The translations under genes and the position numbers were made by a program. From NCBI GenBank assembly GCA_040880305.1, contig JBBDIP010000061.1, positions 1 to 56,497 of the forward strand: a stretch of DNA of 56,497 bases. Reading direction: 5' to 3'. This document shows, piece by piece, positions 24,810 through 33,310 of this stretch (its first letter is position 1; each line of letters opens with the position of its first letter). The notes below the pieces were generated by a model. The model searched no databases, was not told the origin of the DNA, and worked only from the letters and a program-made list of their open reading frames with translations. Origin of the DNA: JBBDIP01 sp040880305. Its GTDB lineage: Bacteria > Bacillota > Sulfobacillia > Fermentithermobacillales > Fermentithermobacillaceae.

Positions 24810-25502
24810 TCAGGGCCGCAAAGCCCAGTCGACGGCCATTTCGGCGTGCAGTCTCGTTGTATCGAACACAGGGATATCCACGTCCTCCTGGTGAATCAGG
24901 AGCGGGATCTCAGTACACCCAAGGACTATTCCCTGCGCGCCGCGCCCCGCGAGCGCCTCGATTATCCGCAAAAACTGAGATCTAGACTCCGATTCCACTT
25001 TGCCCAAACAAAGCTCCTGGTATATCACTCGGTGAACGAGAGCGCGGTCTATCGGCTCGGGGATGATGGCCTCGATGCCGCGAGAAGCCAGCCTCTGCCG
25101 ATAGAAGTCTTGCTCCATTGTGAACCGGGTTCCAAGTAGTCCGATCTGTTTCAGGCCCTGGGCTTCCACTGCCAGTGCCGCTGCGTCAGCGATGTGCAGC
25201 AGAGGGATGTCCACGGCCCGCTCAACCTCGGGCGCAAGCTTGTGCATCGTGTTGCTGGCGATCAGGACCACTTCCGCCCCGCCCTTCTCCAAGCGGACTG
25301 CCGCGCCGGCCATCACTTGGGCCAACATGTCCCAATCACCCTTATCTTGTAGTTCCTCGACCGGCTGAAAATCCAGGCTGTACAGAAGGATCTCTGCCGA
25401 ATGGAGCCCTCCCAGCCTGGCCTTCACCGCCTCGTTGATGAGGCGGTAGTACTCCAAACTGGATTCCCAGCTCATCCCGCCAATGACGCCTATGGTCTTC
25501 AT
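24810..25502 (-). CDS. Aspartate/glutamate racemase family protein
   Basis: 230 residues, YgeA/RacX type. Paired catalytic cysteines are expected and visible: IASNTMHKLAP (Asn-Thr variant of the first site, near residue 80) and VLGCTEIPLL (near residue 190). The first site reads SNT rather than the CNT seen in two-Cys racemases, which fits YgeA-like enzymes with one altered residue or altered specificity. The start is MKTIGVIGGMSW at 25502, after a GGGGGTG. Confidence 0.8.
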   Translation of the reverse strand: MKTIGVIGGMSWESSLEYYRLINEAVKARLGGLHSAEILLYSLDFQPVEELQDKGDWDMLAQVMAGAAVRLEKGGAEVVLIASNTMHKLAPEVERAVDIPLLHIADAAALAVEAQGLKQIGLLGTRFTMEQDFYRQRLASRGIEAIIPEPIDRALVHRVIYQELCLGKVESESRSQFLRIIEALAGRGAQGIVLGCTEIPLLIHQEDVDIPVFDTTRLHAEMAVDWALRP

Positions 25503-25654
25503 GTCGCACCCCCGGCCGCACACGTGTCGATCACAGCGCTTCTTTCGCGAAAACCCGCCTGTGTCCTTCTAGTCTTGTGGCCCGAAATGACCTGAACCAT
25601 GGGGCGCGGCCCTCCATATTATGTAACCAAGAGTTCGCAAAGGAGGTGTATCAG

Positions 25655-26095
25655 TTGAAAGAGGATACCACTCGGGAGCAATTGCTCGGACGCAGGCGCA
25701 TTCGTCCCCCCGTCCCAAGCGAGGGAGACACTCAGACTCACGTGCACGAATTCCTGGGCAGCACCAAACTCGCAGAGGAAGAGGAGGAGCGGCACAACCA
25801 CCGGTTCGCCGGGGTGACCACCGAAGAGATCCCTGTGCACTGCTCACACGTACACGGGTTCTCCGTGAACACGGACTTTTTTGACCATCATCACGAGGTC
25901 ACCGGCTTGACCGGACTCGCCATTGAGGTCGAAGAGGATAAGCACGACCACCTCGATGTCCACGAGCACAAGCACGTTCACTTCGCTGAAGGGACCACAA
26001 CCGAGGTCGACGGCCATGTCCACGAGTTCCAGTTCGCCACGCTAATCGAGAGCCCGCTGCTGCCGCAGCCGCACTGCCCGGAGCGCCCGGAGTAG
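25655..26095 (+). CDS. Histidine-rich YmaF-family protein
   Basis: 146 residues starting at TTG, chosen because a strong AAGGAGGTG lies 7 bases upstream. It has repeated His-rich segments (THVHEFLGST, HNHRFAGVT, HCSHVHG, DHHHEV, HDHLDVHEHKHVH, GHVHEF) arranged as about five related units. This is the B. subtilis YmaF family, of unknown function; metal binding is a reasonable inference from the His clusters. It stands alone between oppositely oriented neighbours. Confidence 0.8.
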   Translation: MKEDTTREQLLGRRRIRPPVPSEGDTQTHVHEFLGSTKLAEEEEERHNHRFAGVTTEEIPVHCSHVHGFSVNTDFFDHHHEVTGLTGLAIEVEEDKHDHLDVHEHKHVHFAEGTTTEVDGHVHEFQFATLIESPLLPQPHCPERPE

Positions 26096-26152
26096 TTAGA
26101 GGCCGACCGACGACCGGGGCTGTAGTCTGCAGCTCGGAGCAGGGCCCCCGGC

Positions 26153-26181
26153 TTGCCAGTAGATACCAGGCGGGATAACAT
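26153..26181 (+). promoter_or_regulatory. Possible promoter of the AbiEii-like pair
   Basis: TTGCCA, 17-bp spacer, TAACAT, about 70 bp before the AbiEii-like ATG. Spacing is ideal; the -10 is moderate. Confidence 0.4.
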
Positions 26182-26252
26182 GGATGCAGAGGTCGATGTG
26201 TCTACCATGTATACTGTGTCTACGCCTGTTGTTGGGAGGTCAGAATCATCCC

Positions 26253-26987
26253 ATGGCTGAGCGCCCTCTAGGTCTCGAAAAGGTTCTTGATGATAGCGCG
26301 CTTCACGTATGCAAGGCTCTGTCTGGAAGCCCCTTGTCCAGGACCTTCTATCTCGCCGGAGGAACTGGCCTCGCCCTTCAGCTCAGGCACAGGGTTTCCC
26401 TCGACTTGGATTTCTTCACGATCAGTCCCAACGAACGCCTCGATTCTGCCCTGGTGTCCTCCAGCTTGGAACGGCTCTTCTCAGGCCAGACCCTCTCGCT
26501 CGAGATGAGCCAGGTGGACCAATCCACCTGGACTGTCGGCTCAACAAAGACGTCGTTCGTGGCCTACCCTTTTCCGCTGATAGACGCGCCCATTCAAGGA
26601 CGCGCCGTCGCCGAGAGTCTATCTGGGCTGCAGCTTGCTAGCGTCCGGGACATCGCCTGCATGAAGGCCTACGCTCTCGGGAGGAGAGCCACTTATAGAG
26701 ATTACGTGGATTTGTACTTCATCCTGAAAGAGACTGACCTCGCCCTCGATAGCCTGATGGCGGACTGCGCAAGGAAGTTCGTGATGGTTGGGGAGCGGCT
26801 TTTCTCTGCCAGGCTCTTCCTCGAGCAGTTGGTCTACACCGAGGACATCGAGGACCGTGACGTCACCCTGAGACTCCTGCTGGGACAGAAGGACTTGACC
26901 GCCGGGGAAATCGACCGCTATCTGCGAGAAAAGGTAGATCGATTCCTTCAGAACGAGGTGGACACCTCAGGGGGTGACACGCCTTGA
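26253..26987 (+). CDS. AbiEii-family nucleotidyltransferase
   Basis: 244 residues. The nucleotidyltransferase core shows YLAGGTGLALQLRHRVSLDLD followed by FF (residues 30-53), i.e. the GG-T and D-x-D pattern of AbiEii/MenT toxins. Such proteins act as toxins in type IV toxin-antitoxin and abortive-infection systems. The usual upstream AbiEi antitoxin is absent; instead a DUF6922-like gene follows, overlapping by four bases. The start ATG has GGGAGG 13 bases upstream, rather far. Confidence 0.75.
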   Translation: MAERPLGLEKVLDDSALHVCKALSGSPLSRTFYLAGGTGLALQLRHRVSLDLDFFTISPNERLDSALVSSSLERLFSGQTLSLEMSQVDQSTWTVGSTKTSFVAYPFPLIDAPIQGRAVAESLSGLQLASVRDIACMKAYALGRRATYRDYVDLYFILKETDLALDSLMADCARKFVMVGERLFSARLFLEQLVYTEDIEDRDVTLRLLLGQKDLTAGEIDRYLREKVDRFLQNEVDTSGGDTP

Positions 26988-27316
26988 ACCTGCCGGCCCA
27001 AATGGAGCACCTCTTCGCCAACTACCAGACCGGGGCTGTGGACCCCGACAAACATCCTGGACTAGTCATTAGGACTGTGCTGGCCCGCGGAACATGGGAT
27101 CAGGTCAAGTGGCTCTTCAAGTACTACGGCAAGGATGCGGTCGGAGAGGTGTTCCGGAAAGACTACTACGGGCTGCGTACGCTCCCCAAGCCCACTTTGC
27201 GCTTGTGGGAAACGCTGTTCATCGACCGTGTGGAACGCACCAGTGATCCGCTCGATCATTGGAGGTGCAGACGGAAACCCGGGACAGGGACTGTCGCCGG
27301 GGACCGGCCGCTATGA
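26984..27316 (+). CDS. DUF6922-like partner of the AbiEii-like gene
   Basis: 110 residues starting at a TTG that overlaps the AbiEii stop (TTGA). The central segment WDQVKWLFKYYGKDAVGEVF then YYGLRTLPKPTLRLWETLF resembles short proteins commonly coupled to AbiEii-type genes. Whether it is an antitoxin cannot be told from the sequence. The last about 20 residues are basic and of low complexity, and could reflect a shifted 3' end. Confidence 0.5.
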   Translation: MNLPAQMEHLFANYQTGAVDPDKHPGLVIRTVLARGTWDQVKWLFKYYGKDAVGEVFRKDYYGLRTLPKPTLRLWETLFIDRVERTSDPLDHWRCRRKPGTGTVAGDRPL

Positions 27317-27396
27317 AAACCTACGAGTACGATACTGTGTTGATCAAGCACCCCACGCTCGACTCCCGGCAGGATACAGAGCCGGTGGCTGCCCCC

Positions 27397-27750
27397 TCAG
27401 TAGGTCCTGCCCTGGGCCACCCTATCCTTGATCCCGATGGAGATGGCTGCGACTTTGCCTGACCCGTCTACATCCACGCTCACGAACAGGTTCATCTTCC
27501 AGAGGCCAGGAGAGCCGGGCCGTTCTGTGGCAAACCCCTTGTTGCGCAGTGCCTTCAGAGCGCTCTCCTCCGTGTCGCCGACGCGCACTCCACAGACGGC
27601 GTGGGCTGGATCCGTCACCTTGACCTCGCTGACCTTGTTGTAGAAGTCCGTCCCGCCGTCGCTGAGCAGCGTGAGGACTATGCCGCGCCCGGGATAGGCC
27701 AGCATGTAGCCGCCAAAGCCCGGAGTGTACGCTTCCTCATGTCGTCGCAC
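27397..27750 (-). CDS. Hypothetical protein, probably N-terminally truncated
   Basis: 117 residues beginning at a GTG with no ribosome-binding site and a stop four codons upstream. Not recognised. VRVGDTEESALKALRNKGF resembles the repeat seen in some secreted or lipoprotein C-termini, so this may be the tail of a longer lost gene. A 49-residue plus-strand frame starting at 27313 (MKTYEYDTVLIKHP...) runs into it convergently and may also be a remnant. The stretch 27751-27915 holds only a possible TGGTATGAT extended -10 at 27817-27825 facing the nitroreductase gene. Confidence 0.35.
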   Translation of the reverse strand: MRRHEEAYTPGFGGYMLAYPGRGIVLTLLSDGGTDFYNKVSEVKVTDPAHAVCGVRVGDTEESALKALRNKGFATERPGSPGLWKMNLFVSVDVDGSGKVAAISIGIKDRVAQGRTY

Positions 27751-27915
27751 CTCATTGGCGAGTCATTGAGAATCAACCTGCTCCGTCAGACGAAGCGGGC
27801 GCGACACGTGTTCCGATGGTATGATCTGCGCGGAGCCCATTGAGTATAGATTAGAGTGAGAGGTAATTACCGCCGCCACCGGGCGGCTGCCCCTGAGAAT
27901 GGGAGGTACATAGGA

Positions 27916-28425
27916 ATGGACGCTTTCGAGGCAATCCTGTCGAGGCGAAGCATACGCAAGTACACTTCTGAGCCCGTGAGCGAGGAGCAGGTCAAGAAGC
28001 TCATGGAGTGCGCGATGGCAGCGCCCTCGGCTGGCAACCAGCAGCCCTGGCAGTTCATCGTAGTGGATGACAGAGCCACACTTGACGCGATCACAACGAT
28101 ACAGACGCACACCTTGATGCTGAAAGAAGCGCCGATGGCCGTCATAGTGTGTGGTGATCCGTCAACTGCGAAGATACCGACGATGTGGACCATGGACTGC
28201 GCCGCGGCCACCCAGAACATCCTTCTTTCAGCCTACGCACAGGGCCTGGGGACATGCTGGTGCGCGGCGTATCCTAATGAGAATACGCAGGCAGGCCTGC
28301 GCAATCTACTCGGCCTGCCGGAGACTCTGGCGCCATTCAGCATCATCGCCGTCGGCCACGGTGCAGAGCAGAAGCCGCCGGCGAACAGGTACAATGAGGC
28401 GAGGGTACACAGGGACAAGTGGTAA
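27916..28425 (+). CDS. Nitroreductase-family FMN protein
   Basis: 169 residues, a short nitroreductase of the NfsA/NAD(P)H-flavin type. FMN-contact segments are RRSIRKYTSEPV near residue 10, PSAGNQQPWQFIVV near residue 38, and QGLGTCWCAAYP near residue 110. GGGAGG precedes the ATG by 9 bases. The substrate is unknown; such enzymes reduce nitro compounds, quinones or flavins. It lies upstream of a tRNA gene on the same strand. Confidence 0.88.
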   Translation: MDAFEAILSRRSIRKYTSEPVSEEQVKKLMECAMAAPSAGNQQPWQFIVVDDRATLDAITTIQTHTLMLKEAPMAVIVCGDPSTAKIPTMWTMDCAAATQNILLSAYAQGLGTCWCAAYPNENTQAGLRNLLGLPETLAPFSIIAVGHGAEQKPPANRYNEARVHRDKW

Positions 28426-28444
28426 CGCCTGATAAAGTCCTAGA

Positions 28445-28473
28445 TTGTGGAGCGGCGCTACCCATGTTACAAT
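28445..28473 (+). promoter_or_regulatory. Promoter of tRNA-Leu
   Basis: TTGTGG at 28445-28450, a 17-bp spacer and TACAAT at 28468-28473, ending 13 bp before the mature tRNA 5' end. Confidence 0.65.
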
Positions 28474-28485
28474 GATTCGTGCCGT

Positions 28486-28573
28486 GCCGGAGTGATGGAA
28501 TTGGCAGTCATGCACGACTCAAAATCGTGTGCGGTAACCCCGCGTGCGGGTTCGACTCCCGCCTCCGGCACCA
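28486..28573 (+). tRNA. tRNA-Leu (anticodon CAA, reads UUG)
   Basis: A class II tRNA. The acceptor stem GCCGGAG pairs with CTCCGGC, followed by A and an encoded CCA (28571-28573). The anticodon stem CACGA/TCGTG encloses CTCAAAA, giving anticodon CAA at 28520-28522. The T arm GCGGG-TTCGACT-CCCGC is intact, and the long variable arm (TGCGGTAACCCCGC) is typical for leucine. Confidence 0.96.
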
Positions 28574-28640
28574 TCCATATGCTGGGAAGTCCCCCGCATA
28601 GTTGTGACTCCCCACCCATTCTGGCGGTCTCCGCCACCTG

Positions 28641-30011
28641 CTAGTCCAGTCTGTACATGCTTACCTGCAGCTGACCTTCGGACGCCTTCCGAACAGTGAG
28701 GACGAACTCCCCGGAAGGCGAGACGGCATAACTGTCGAAAACCGGGATCCTTGCCCGTGAGACCGTCACCGCATCTTTGCCCATATCGAAGACGTACAAG
28801 TAGTCCTCGCCTACTCGTGAACTCTCGCCAACGGCAAGTACTCTAGATGCCTCTTGAGCACTCACGAACATGTTCTTCAAATCTCTTTGGTAAACGAGCA
28901 CGTTCTGGTTCCTGCCGAAGACTGTGATAGCCATGAACGGCGTCGTTACGTTCTTGCTCACAACGTAGGAGGCGGTCTCCGCACACTTGACCATAACAAG
29001 ACCTTCTGCGGAGGACCATACGGCTTGAACTATCTGGTTCGATTCACGTGCCCGTTCTGGCGTCCCGGTCCGGAGGACTCGGCCTTCAAGGTCCACCACT
29101 GACATAGTGTTGTCCTGGCATGAAGCTAGCAGGCCGGCCGGGGAGTATGTCAACAGATACATGTTGGGAAGTGCCTTGCGAAGATCCACCGATTTGACTG
29201 TCAAACCGTCCGGAACGCTGCTGAGGAGAAAACCTATAGCAGGAGGCCTGCCTCCCTGGTCCTCGATTGATAGGACCATGCTTCCGTTGTAGAGACCTTC
29301 ATCGCTTACCAACGCGTCAGGCGTGAAGTATCCGACATCTGGTAGATCGAATTCTGCTCTAATCGAACCCGTCGCCGAATCCAACAACATCACACGAGTG
29401 GGAGATTCCGCATACCGCTGGATAACCTGAGAAGCATACTCGCTGGAGAAGACGTCGCCGGATATGCCATTCAGCAGGGCAGGATTCTTCCCATAGCACC
29501 CGATGACCGAGTCGTCTACGTGAAATAGGTATGCCTGGGCGAGACCCGGGGTCTCCCATATGACTTCTCCGTCCCGACTGACCATTCTAACGACCGATTC
29601 GAGGTAGACCGCGCGGGCCCCGCTGCTGCCAGGTGTAGACCAACGTTCATAGGTAACCTTGCGGTCGAGCGTCGCCCACCCGAATTCGGTCATGTGGTCC
29701 AATTCGGGCGCCTGGTCCCAATCGGGTTTCCTGAACTGAAGCCAGTTGAGTTCACCCGTCTTCTTCCCGGACGAGTCAAAGTACGCCGTGGGTAGGAGCC
29801 CAGACCCAAGCTCACCGAGGGGGGCGATATCGGCTGTGCCTGCATCTGTTGGGTAGAGGCGGGCAGAACTGCCCGATATGTCCGCCTCCCAGACTAAGAC
29901 CATCGGCTGCTCCGAATAGCTCGTTCCACATCCCACGGACGTGAAAAAGAAAGCGAGAAGCAGTGCAATCAAGAGAACCCTTGGAGACAGCGATCTCAGA
30001 CTGCTGCTCAT
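28641..30011 (-). CDS. Envelope lipoprotein with beta-propeller-like repeats
   Basis: 456 residues. The start at MSSSL is chosen because AAAGGAGAG precedes it. A hydrophobic signal sequence ends in a lipobox (TSVGC), so the mature protein is lipid-anchored outside the membrane. The body consists of alternating beta segments with WD/PQQ-propeller-like features (MVLVWEADISGSS..., YLYVFDMGKDAVTVS), but no named family is assigned. The gene is preceded by an ECF-type promoter whose core is identical to one in front of the PQQ-repeat membrane protein gene at 31030-33139. Confidence 0.7.
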   Translation of the reverse strand: MSSSLRSLSPRVLLIALLLAFFFTSVGCGTSYSEQPMVLVWEADISGSSARLYPTDAGTADIAPLGELGSGLLPTAYFDSSGKKTGELNWLQFRKPDWDQAPELDHMTEFGWATLDRKVTYERWSTPGSSGARAVYLESVVRMVSRDGEVIWETPGLAQAYLFHVDDSVIGCYGKNPALLNGISGDVFSSEYASQVIQRYAESPTRVMLLDSATGSIRAEFDLPDVGYFTPDALVSDEGLYNGSMVLSIEDQGGRPPAIGFLLSSVPDGLTVKSVDLRKALPNMYLLTYSPAGLLASCQDNTMSVVDLEGRVLRTGTPERARESNQIVQAVWSSAEGLVMVKCAETASYVVSKNVTTPFMAITVFGRNQNVLVYQRDLKNMFVSAQEASRVLAVGESSRVGEDYLYVFDMGKDAVTVSRARIPVFDSYAVSPSGEFVLTVRKASEGQLQVSMYRLD

Positions 30012-30072
30012 CGTATTGGTCTCTCCTTTCTCACTTATGAGGAGGGCCTGAAGGGTCACTTCACCTCCACTG

Positions 30073-30098
30073 TGACGCTCAATTCACGAATCGGTTCC
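30073..30098 (-). promoter_or_regulatory. ECF-sigma-type promoter upstream of the beta-propeller lipoprotein gene
   Basis: On the minus strand: GGAAC (30098-30094), 16 bp, CGTC (30077-30074). This is the classical ECF layout (GGAAC / CGTC). The whole 26-bp stretch is repeated exactly at 33269-33294. The predicted start of transcription is about 55 nt before the ATG at 30011. Confidence 0.72.
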
Positions 30099-30165
30099 AC
30101 CGTTGAACGGTGACGGCGCCAGAAGAATAACCTGTTGACGAGGCTTTCCATCTGGAGGCATTGGT

Positions 30166-30981
30166 ATGGGGCTATATGTTGAAGTGGAACCCAATGTAAG
30201 GGTCTTCGTAGAGGACCTCAACCCAGAAGGTACGAGGCCAATCGTGCTTCTACACGGTTGGCCTGGAAGCCACAAGCTGTTTGAGTACCAGTTTGACCAG
30301 CTTCCAAAGCTGGGATATCGGTGCATTGGAATAGACACCAGAGGATTCGGCGATTCGGACAAACCTTGGGGAGGCTACAACTACGATCGATTGGCGGACG
30401 ATGTTCGATGTGTGGTAGAAGCGCTCAAATTGCGGGATTTTACACTAGCGGGACATTCGACCGGGGGAGCGATAGCCATCAGATACATGGCTAGGTACAA
30501 CGGATACGGGGTATCGAAACTTGCCCTCTTTGCCGCTGCCGCGCCTAGCCTTATCCAGCGCCCGTACTTTCCCTATGGTTTGCCTAGAGAAGCTGTAGAC
30601 CAGATCATCCGAGGAACATATGATGATCGCCCAAAGATGCTGCGGGACTTCGGGGATATGTTCTTCTTCCAGCACATAACTGAGCCGTTCGCAGATTGGT
30701 TCCTCCAGCTGGGGCTGGAGGCCTCGGGTTGGGCTACCGCGTCAATTGCAGCCTCATGGCTGGATGAAGAAAGCCTGTTCACTGACCTTGGGAAGATACA
30801 TGTTCCGACTCTGATACTCCACGGTATCCACGACAAGGTATGTCTGTTCCCGTTGGCTGAAGCACAAAGACGGGCTATCAGGAACTCCAGGCTCGTGCCA
30901 TTTGAATTCAGCGGTCATGGACTCTTCTATGACGAGCGCGACAGGTTCAACAAGGAATTGACGCAGTTCATTGAGGAATGA
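30166..30981 (+). CDS. Alpha/beta hydrolase
   Basis: 271 residues, alpha/beta-hydrolase fold of the haloperoxidase/epoxide-hydrolase type. The oxyanion motif is HGWPGS near residue 29. The nucleophile Ser is in GHSTGG near residue 100, the acid is probably the Asp in LHGIHDKVC, and the catalytic His is in FSGHGLFYDE. No signal peptide. GGAGG lies 8 bases before the ATG. It is flanked on both sides by the minus-strand ECF-type promoters, but is transcribed the other way. Substrate unknown. Confidence 0.85.
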   Translation: MGLYVEVEPNVRVFVEDLNPEGTRPIVLLHGWPGSHKLFEYQFDQLPKLGYRCIGIDTRGFGDSDKPWGGYNYDRLADDVRCVVEALKLRDFTLAGHSTGGAIAIRYMARYNGYGVSKLALFAAAAPSLIQRPYFPYGLPREAVDQIIRGTYDDRPKMLRDFGDMFFFQHITEPFADWFLQLGLEASGWATASIAASWLDEESLFTDLGKIHVPTLILHGIHDKVCLFPLAEAQRRAIRNSRLVPFEFSGHGLFYDERDRFNKELTQFIEE

Positions 30982-31029
30982 TGGTACCTCCGCCACTGAT
31001 GGCTGGAGCAGCTATCTCGTGGAGTGAAC

Positions 31030-33139
31030 TCACGGCCGTGCCGAGGCGGATGGCCGCAGCATGTACACGTGGAATGTCCCGGTCTTCTCATCGAAGGAAG
31101 TGAGCAGCACACAGCCTTCCTCCACGAACTGACCAAGGTAGCCCGTGGTGGGCCAGGACTCCCATCTGTAGTTGATGTATGAGAGCCTGCCTTCTGCTTT
31201 GAAAAGCGGAACAATGCCATTGAGAGCCTTGGCGCCACCGGGCAGGACTCCGGGTTCGACCGAGAACAGATAGCTTTCAATGGAGTGCGGAGTGGCGTTT
31301 ATCAGGTCNNNNNNNNNNGACAGCGTCTCCGGTCTTGAGGTCCAGGAACACGCTCTCCTCCGGGCCAATGCCACGTTTCTGCTCCACTCGCACTCTGAGG
31401 ACGCCGTCTTTAGCGTCCGAAGCCATAACGCGGCCATCCTCGGGAGCCTCCACGCCGAAAATGTCGTGGCCTGTTCTCACGTCTATCCCACGCACCCAAG
31501 ACGGAGTCGCGGCCAGAACGGTCTCTCCTTCCAGCCAGATCGAGGGAACGTCGCCTGTGACCTCCATTTCGGCGGACCAGAGGGCATCGCCCGTCCGCAT
31601 GTCGAGGCACTCCAGTGTCTTCAGGTCGTGGAAGACGATAACCCCATAGTGGGTAGCCAAGGAACGAGAATGCTCATCGAATGAGCGGGCCCAAGGCGAT
31701 TCTCCGGTCGACGTGTCCCAGACTCTTGCAGCATAGTCGGGTTCTGAGCCGCACCTCACGACCGTGTCTCGGGTAACCCACAGGTTCCGCCCTTCCCTGG
31801 CGCCCAATCCTCGCCAGTCACCGATGTCGTCGATCTGCCATGCGACTTCGCCTGTCGCGGGATCGAGGCCGAACAGGAAGCCCTTCTCCGGAGGCGGCCC
31901 GTCCTCGTACCAGGATTCCTTCACCTCGACGCCAGGCGGCGTGAAGTAGGCCAGAAGAGCGACGGTCCCGTCAGGACCCAGCACCAGGTTTGGTCCCAAG
32001 GACCCATTCCTTCCCCACGCCTTGAGCTGCGCCACCTCCATGCCCTCGGGCTCAGGGATTGTAAGCGATGTCATGTCCCCGGTCTGGGGGTCTACCAGGT
32101 GATACTCCGCTTTCCCGCCTTCACCCGCGATGACCAGGAACTCAGGCGTCACTGCCAGGGTCAGTCTTGGATCGTCAGGTCGGTACACAATCCATTCGTC
32201 GGTCGCTGTTTTCCACAAGAGATCGCCGCTGGCCCAGTCAAACGCGAAGATAGTCCATGCGGCCGATCGGTTCACGATGTAGAGCCGCTCATCGTCCCAG
32301 TAGGCGGCGAGGGCAGTTGTTCGGGCCTCAAGGGGACCAAAATCGAAATCTCTGCCCCATGCCAACGTGCCGTCACGAAGGCGGACCCTTCCGATCCATC
32401 CGTCTGCCGTGAACAGCGCATCCTCATCCAGGGCAGGTTCCTTCGCTACACTTCCTTCGGTGCGAGAGACCCACTCCGGTGTAGCGAGGCTCTGAGACCG
32501 GAACCAGAACCCGTTGCCGATGTGAGCGTCACTGACAGGCAGCGTTGTCTGCCAGGCCAACTCGTAGTTGCTGTTCAACACTGCCGGGGCCCTGCGCCAC
32601 TCTATACTGAAGTACGGCGCCATAACTAGAGCAACCGCTAGGGACAGGGCAGCCGAGGCACCTGCAATCCGGACCACTAATCTTTGGCCCGAAGGATCTT
32701 CATCCTTGGCCCGCTCCAGGATGTAGCTCAGACTCATGGCTCCCCAACCTGAGAGCGCGGCTATCCCAAGGCCTGCGGGATTAGGGTATACCATGCCGTG
32801 GACAAGAAAGACGGGGATGAATGCCGGAAACTCGTGTAGAGCGCTGTAACCCAGCAAGACGGCTACGCCAGCAACAATCCAGAAACGAGCTTTCTTCCCG
32901 ACCTTAGGGGTGAAGGCCATCACAGCGCCGCCCAGCACAGAAAGGGATGACGGAATGGCGACCACCAGGACGTACTGCCGCATATTCTCGAATGCGTGTA
33001 TCTTGCCCACGCCTCCAGAGACGGGTTCCGTGCGTCCGAGAGGGTAAAAGGCAACAAGGGCGGTGACCACGATCAAGAGGACGACCGCCCTCCACGTCCA
33101 GAAACGGCCGGTCAGATCGCGTTTCCTGTGTTCGGACAT
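31030..33139 (-). CDS. Membrane protein with extracytoplasmic PQQ/WD-type beta-propeller (interrupted by an assembly gap)
   Basis: The N-terminal about 190 residues hold five or six hydrophobic segments (e.g. AVVLLIVVTALVAFYPLG). They are followed by a large propeller domain with PQQ-like blades (LFGLDPATGEVAWQIDDIG, VWDTSTGESPWARSF, CLDMRTGDALWSAEM). The 10-N gap at 31309-31318 breaks the frame: the parts before and after it are offset by one base, so the true gap length is not 10. The C-terminal about 90 residues resume after the gap and end at 31030. The start at MSEHRK has TGGAGG 9 bases upstream. Two ECF-type promoters precede it. Confidence 0.7.
31309..31318. other. Assembly gap (10 N)
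   Basis: Ten ambiguous bases inside the PQQ-repeat gene. The flanking reading frames differ, so the real distance is unknown and is not a multiple of three plus this length. Confidence 1.
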
Positions 33140-33182
33140 ATCCTGGGCCTCCAGACTTGCGATTGCAGACTGCACTCATCGT

Positions 33183-33208
33183 TGACGCACAATTCGTGAG
33201 ACAGTTCC
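33183..33208 (-). promoter_or_regulatory. ECF-sigma-type promoter, proximal, for the PQQ-repeat protein
   Basis: On the minus strand: GGAAC (33208-33204), 16 bp, CGTC (33187-33184), 45 bp before the ATG. It has the same spacing and the same AATTG-x-GCGTCA end as the other two sites, but a diverged spacer. Confidence 0.7.
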
Positions 33209-33268
33209 ATGCACCCTCCCGCGCACGCTGCTCCCTAATAAGGCGCTCCACCTCGCTGCAGCAGCAAT

Positions 33269-33294
33269 TGACGCTCAATTCACGAATCGGTTCC
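33269..33294 (-). promoter_or_regulatory. ECF-sigma-type promoter, distal; exact 26-bp repeat of 30073-30098
   Basis: On the minus strand: GGAAC (33294-33290), 16 bp, CGTC (33273-33270), 131 bp before the PQQ-protein start. With 33183-33208 it makes a tandem pair. It begins 17 bp outside the 3' end of the ABC transporter gene. Confidence 0.7.
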
Positions 33295-33310
33295 GCGTGA
33301 AGAGCACCGG

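Noticed and set aside
30073..33294. 26-bp direct repeats as transposon or integration ends
   Set aside because: No transposase or integrase lies between them, and both copies sit upstream of minus-strand genes with a promoter layout (GGAAC-N16-CGTC). A third, diverged copy keeps only the promoter core.
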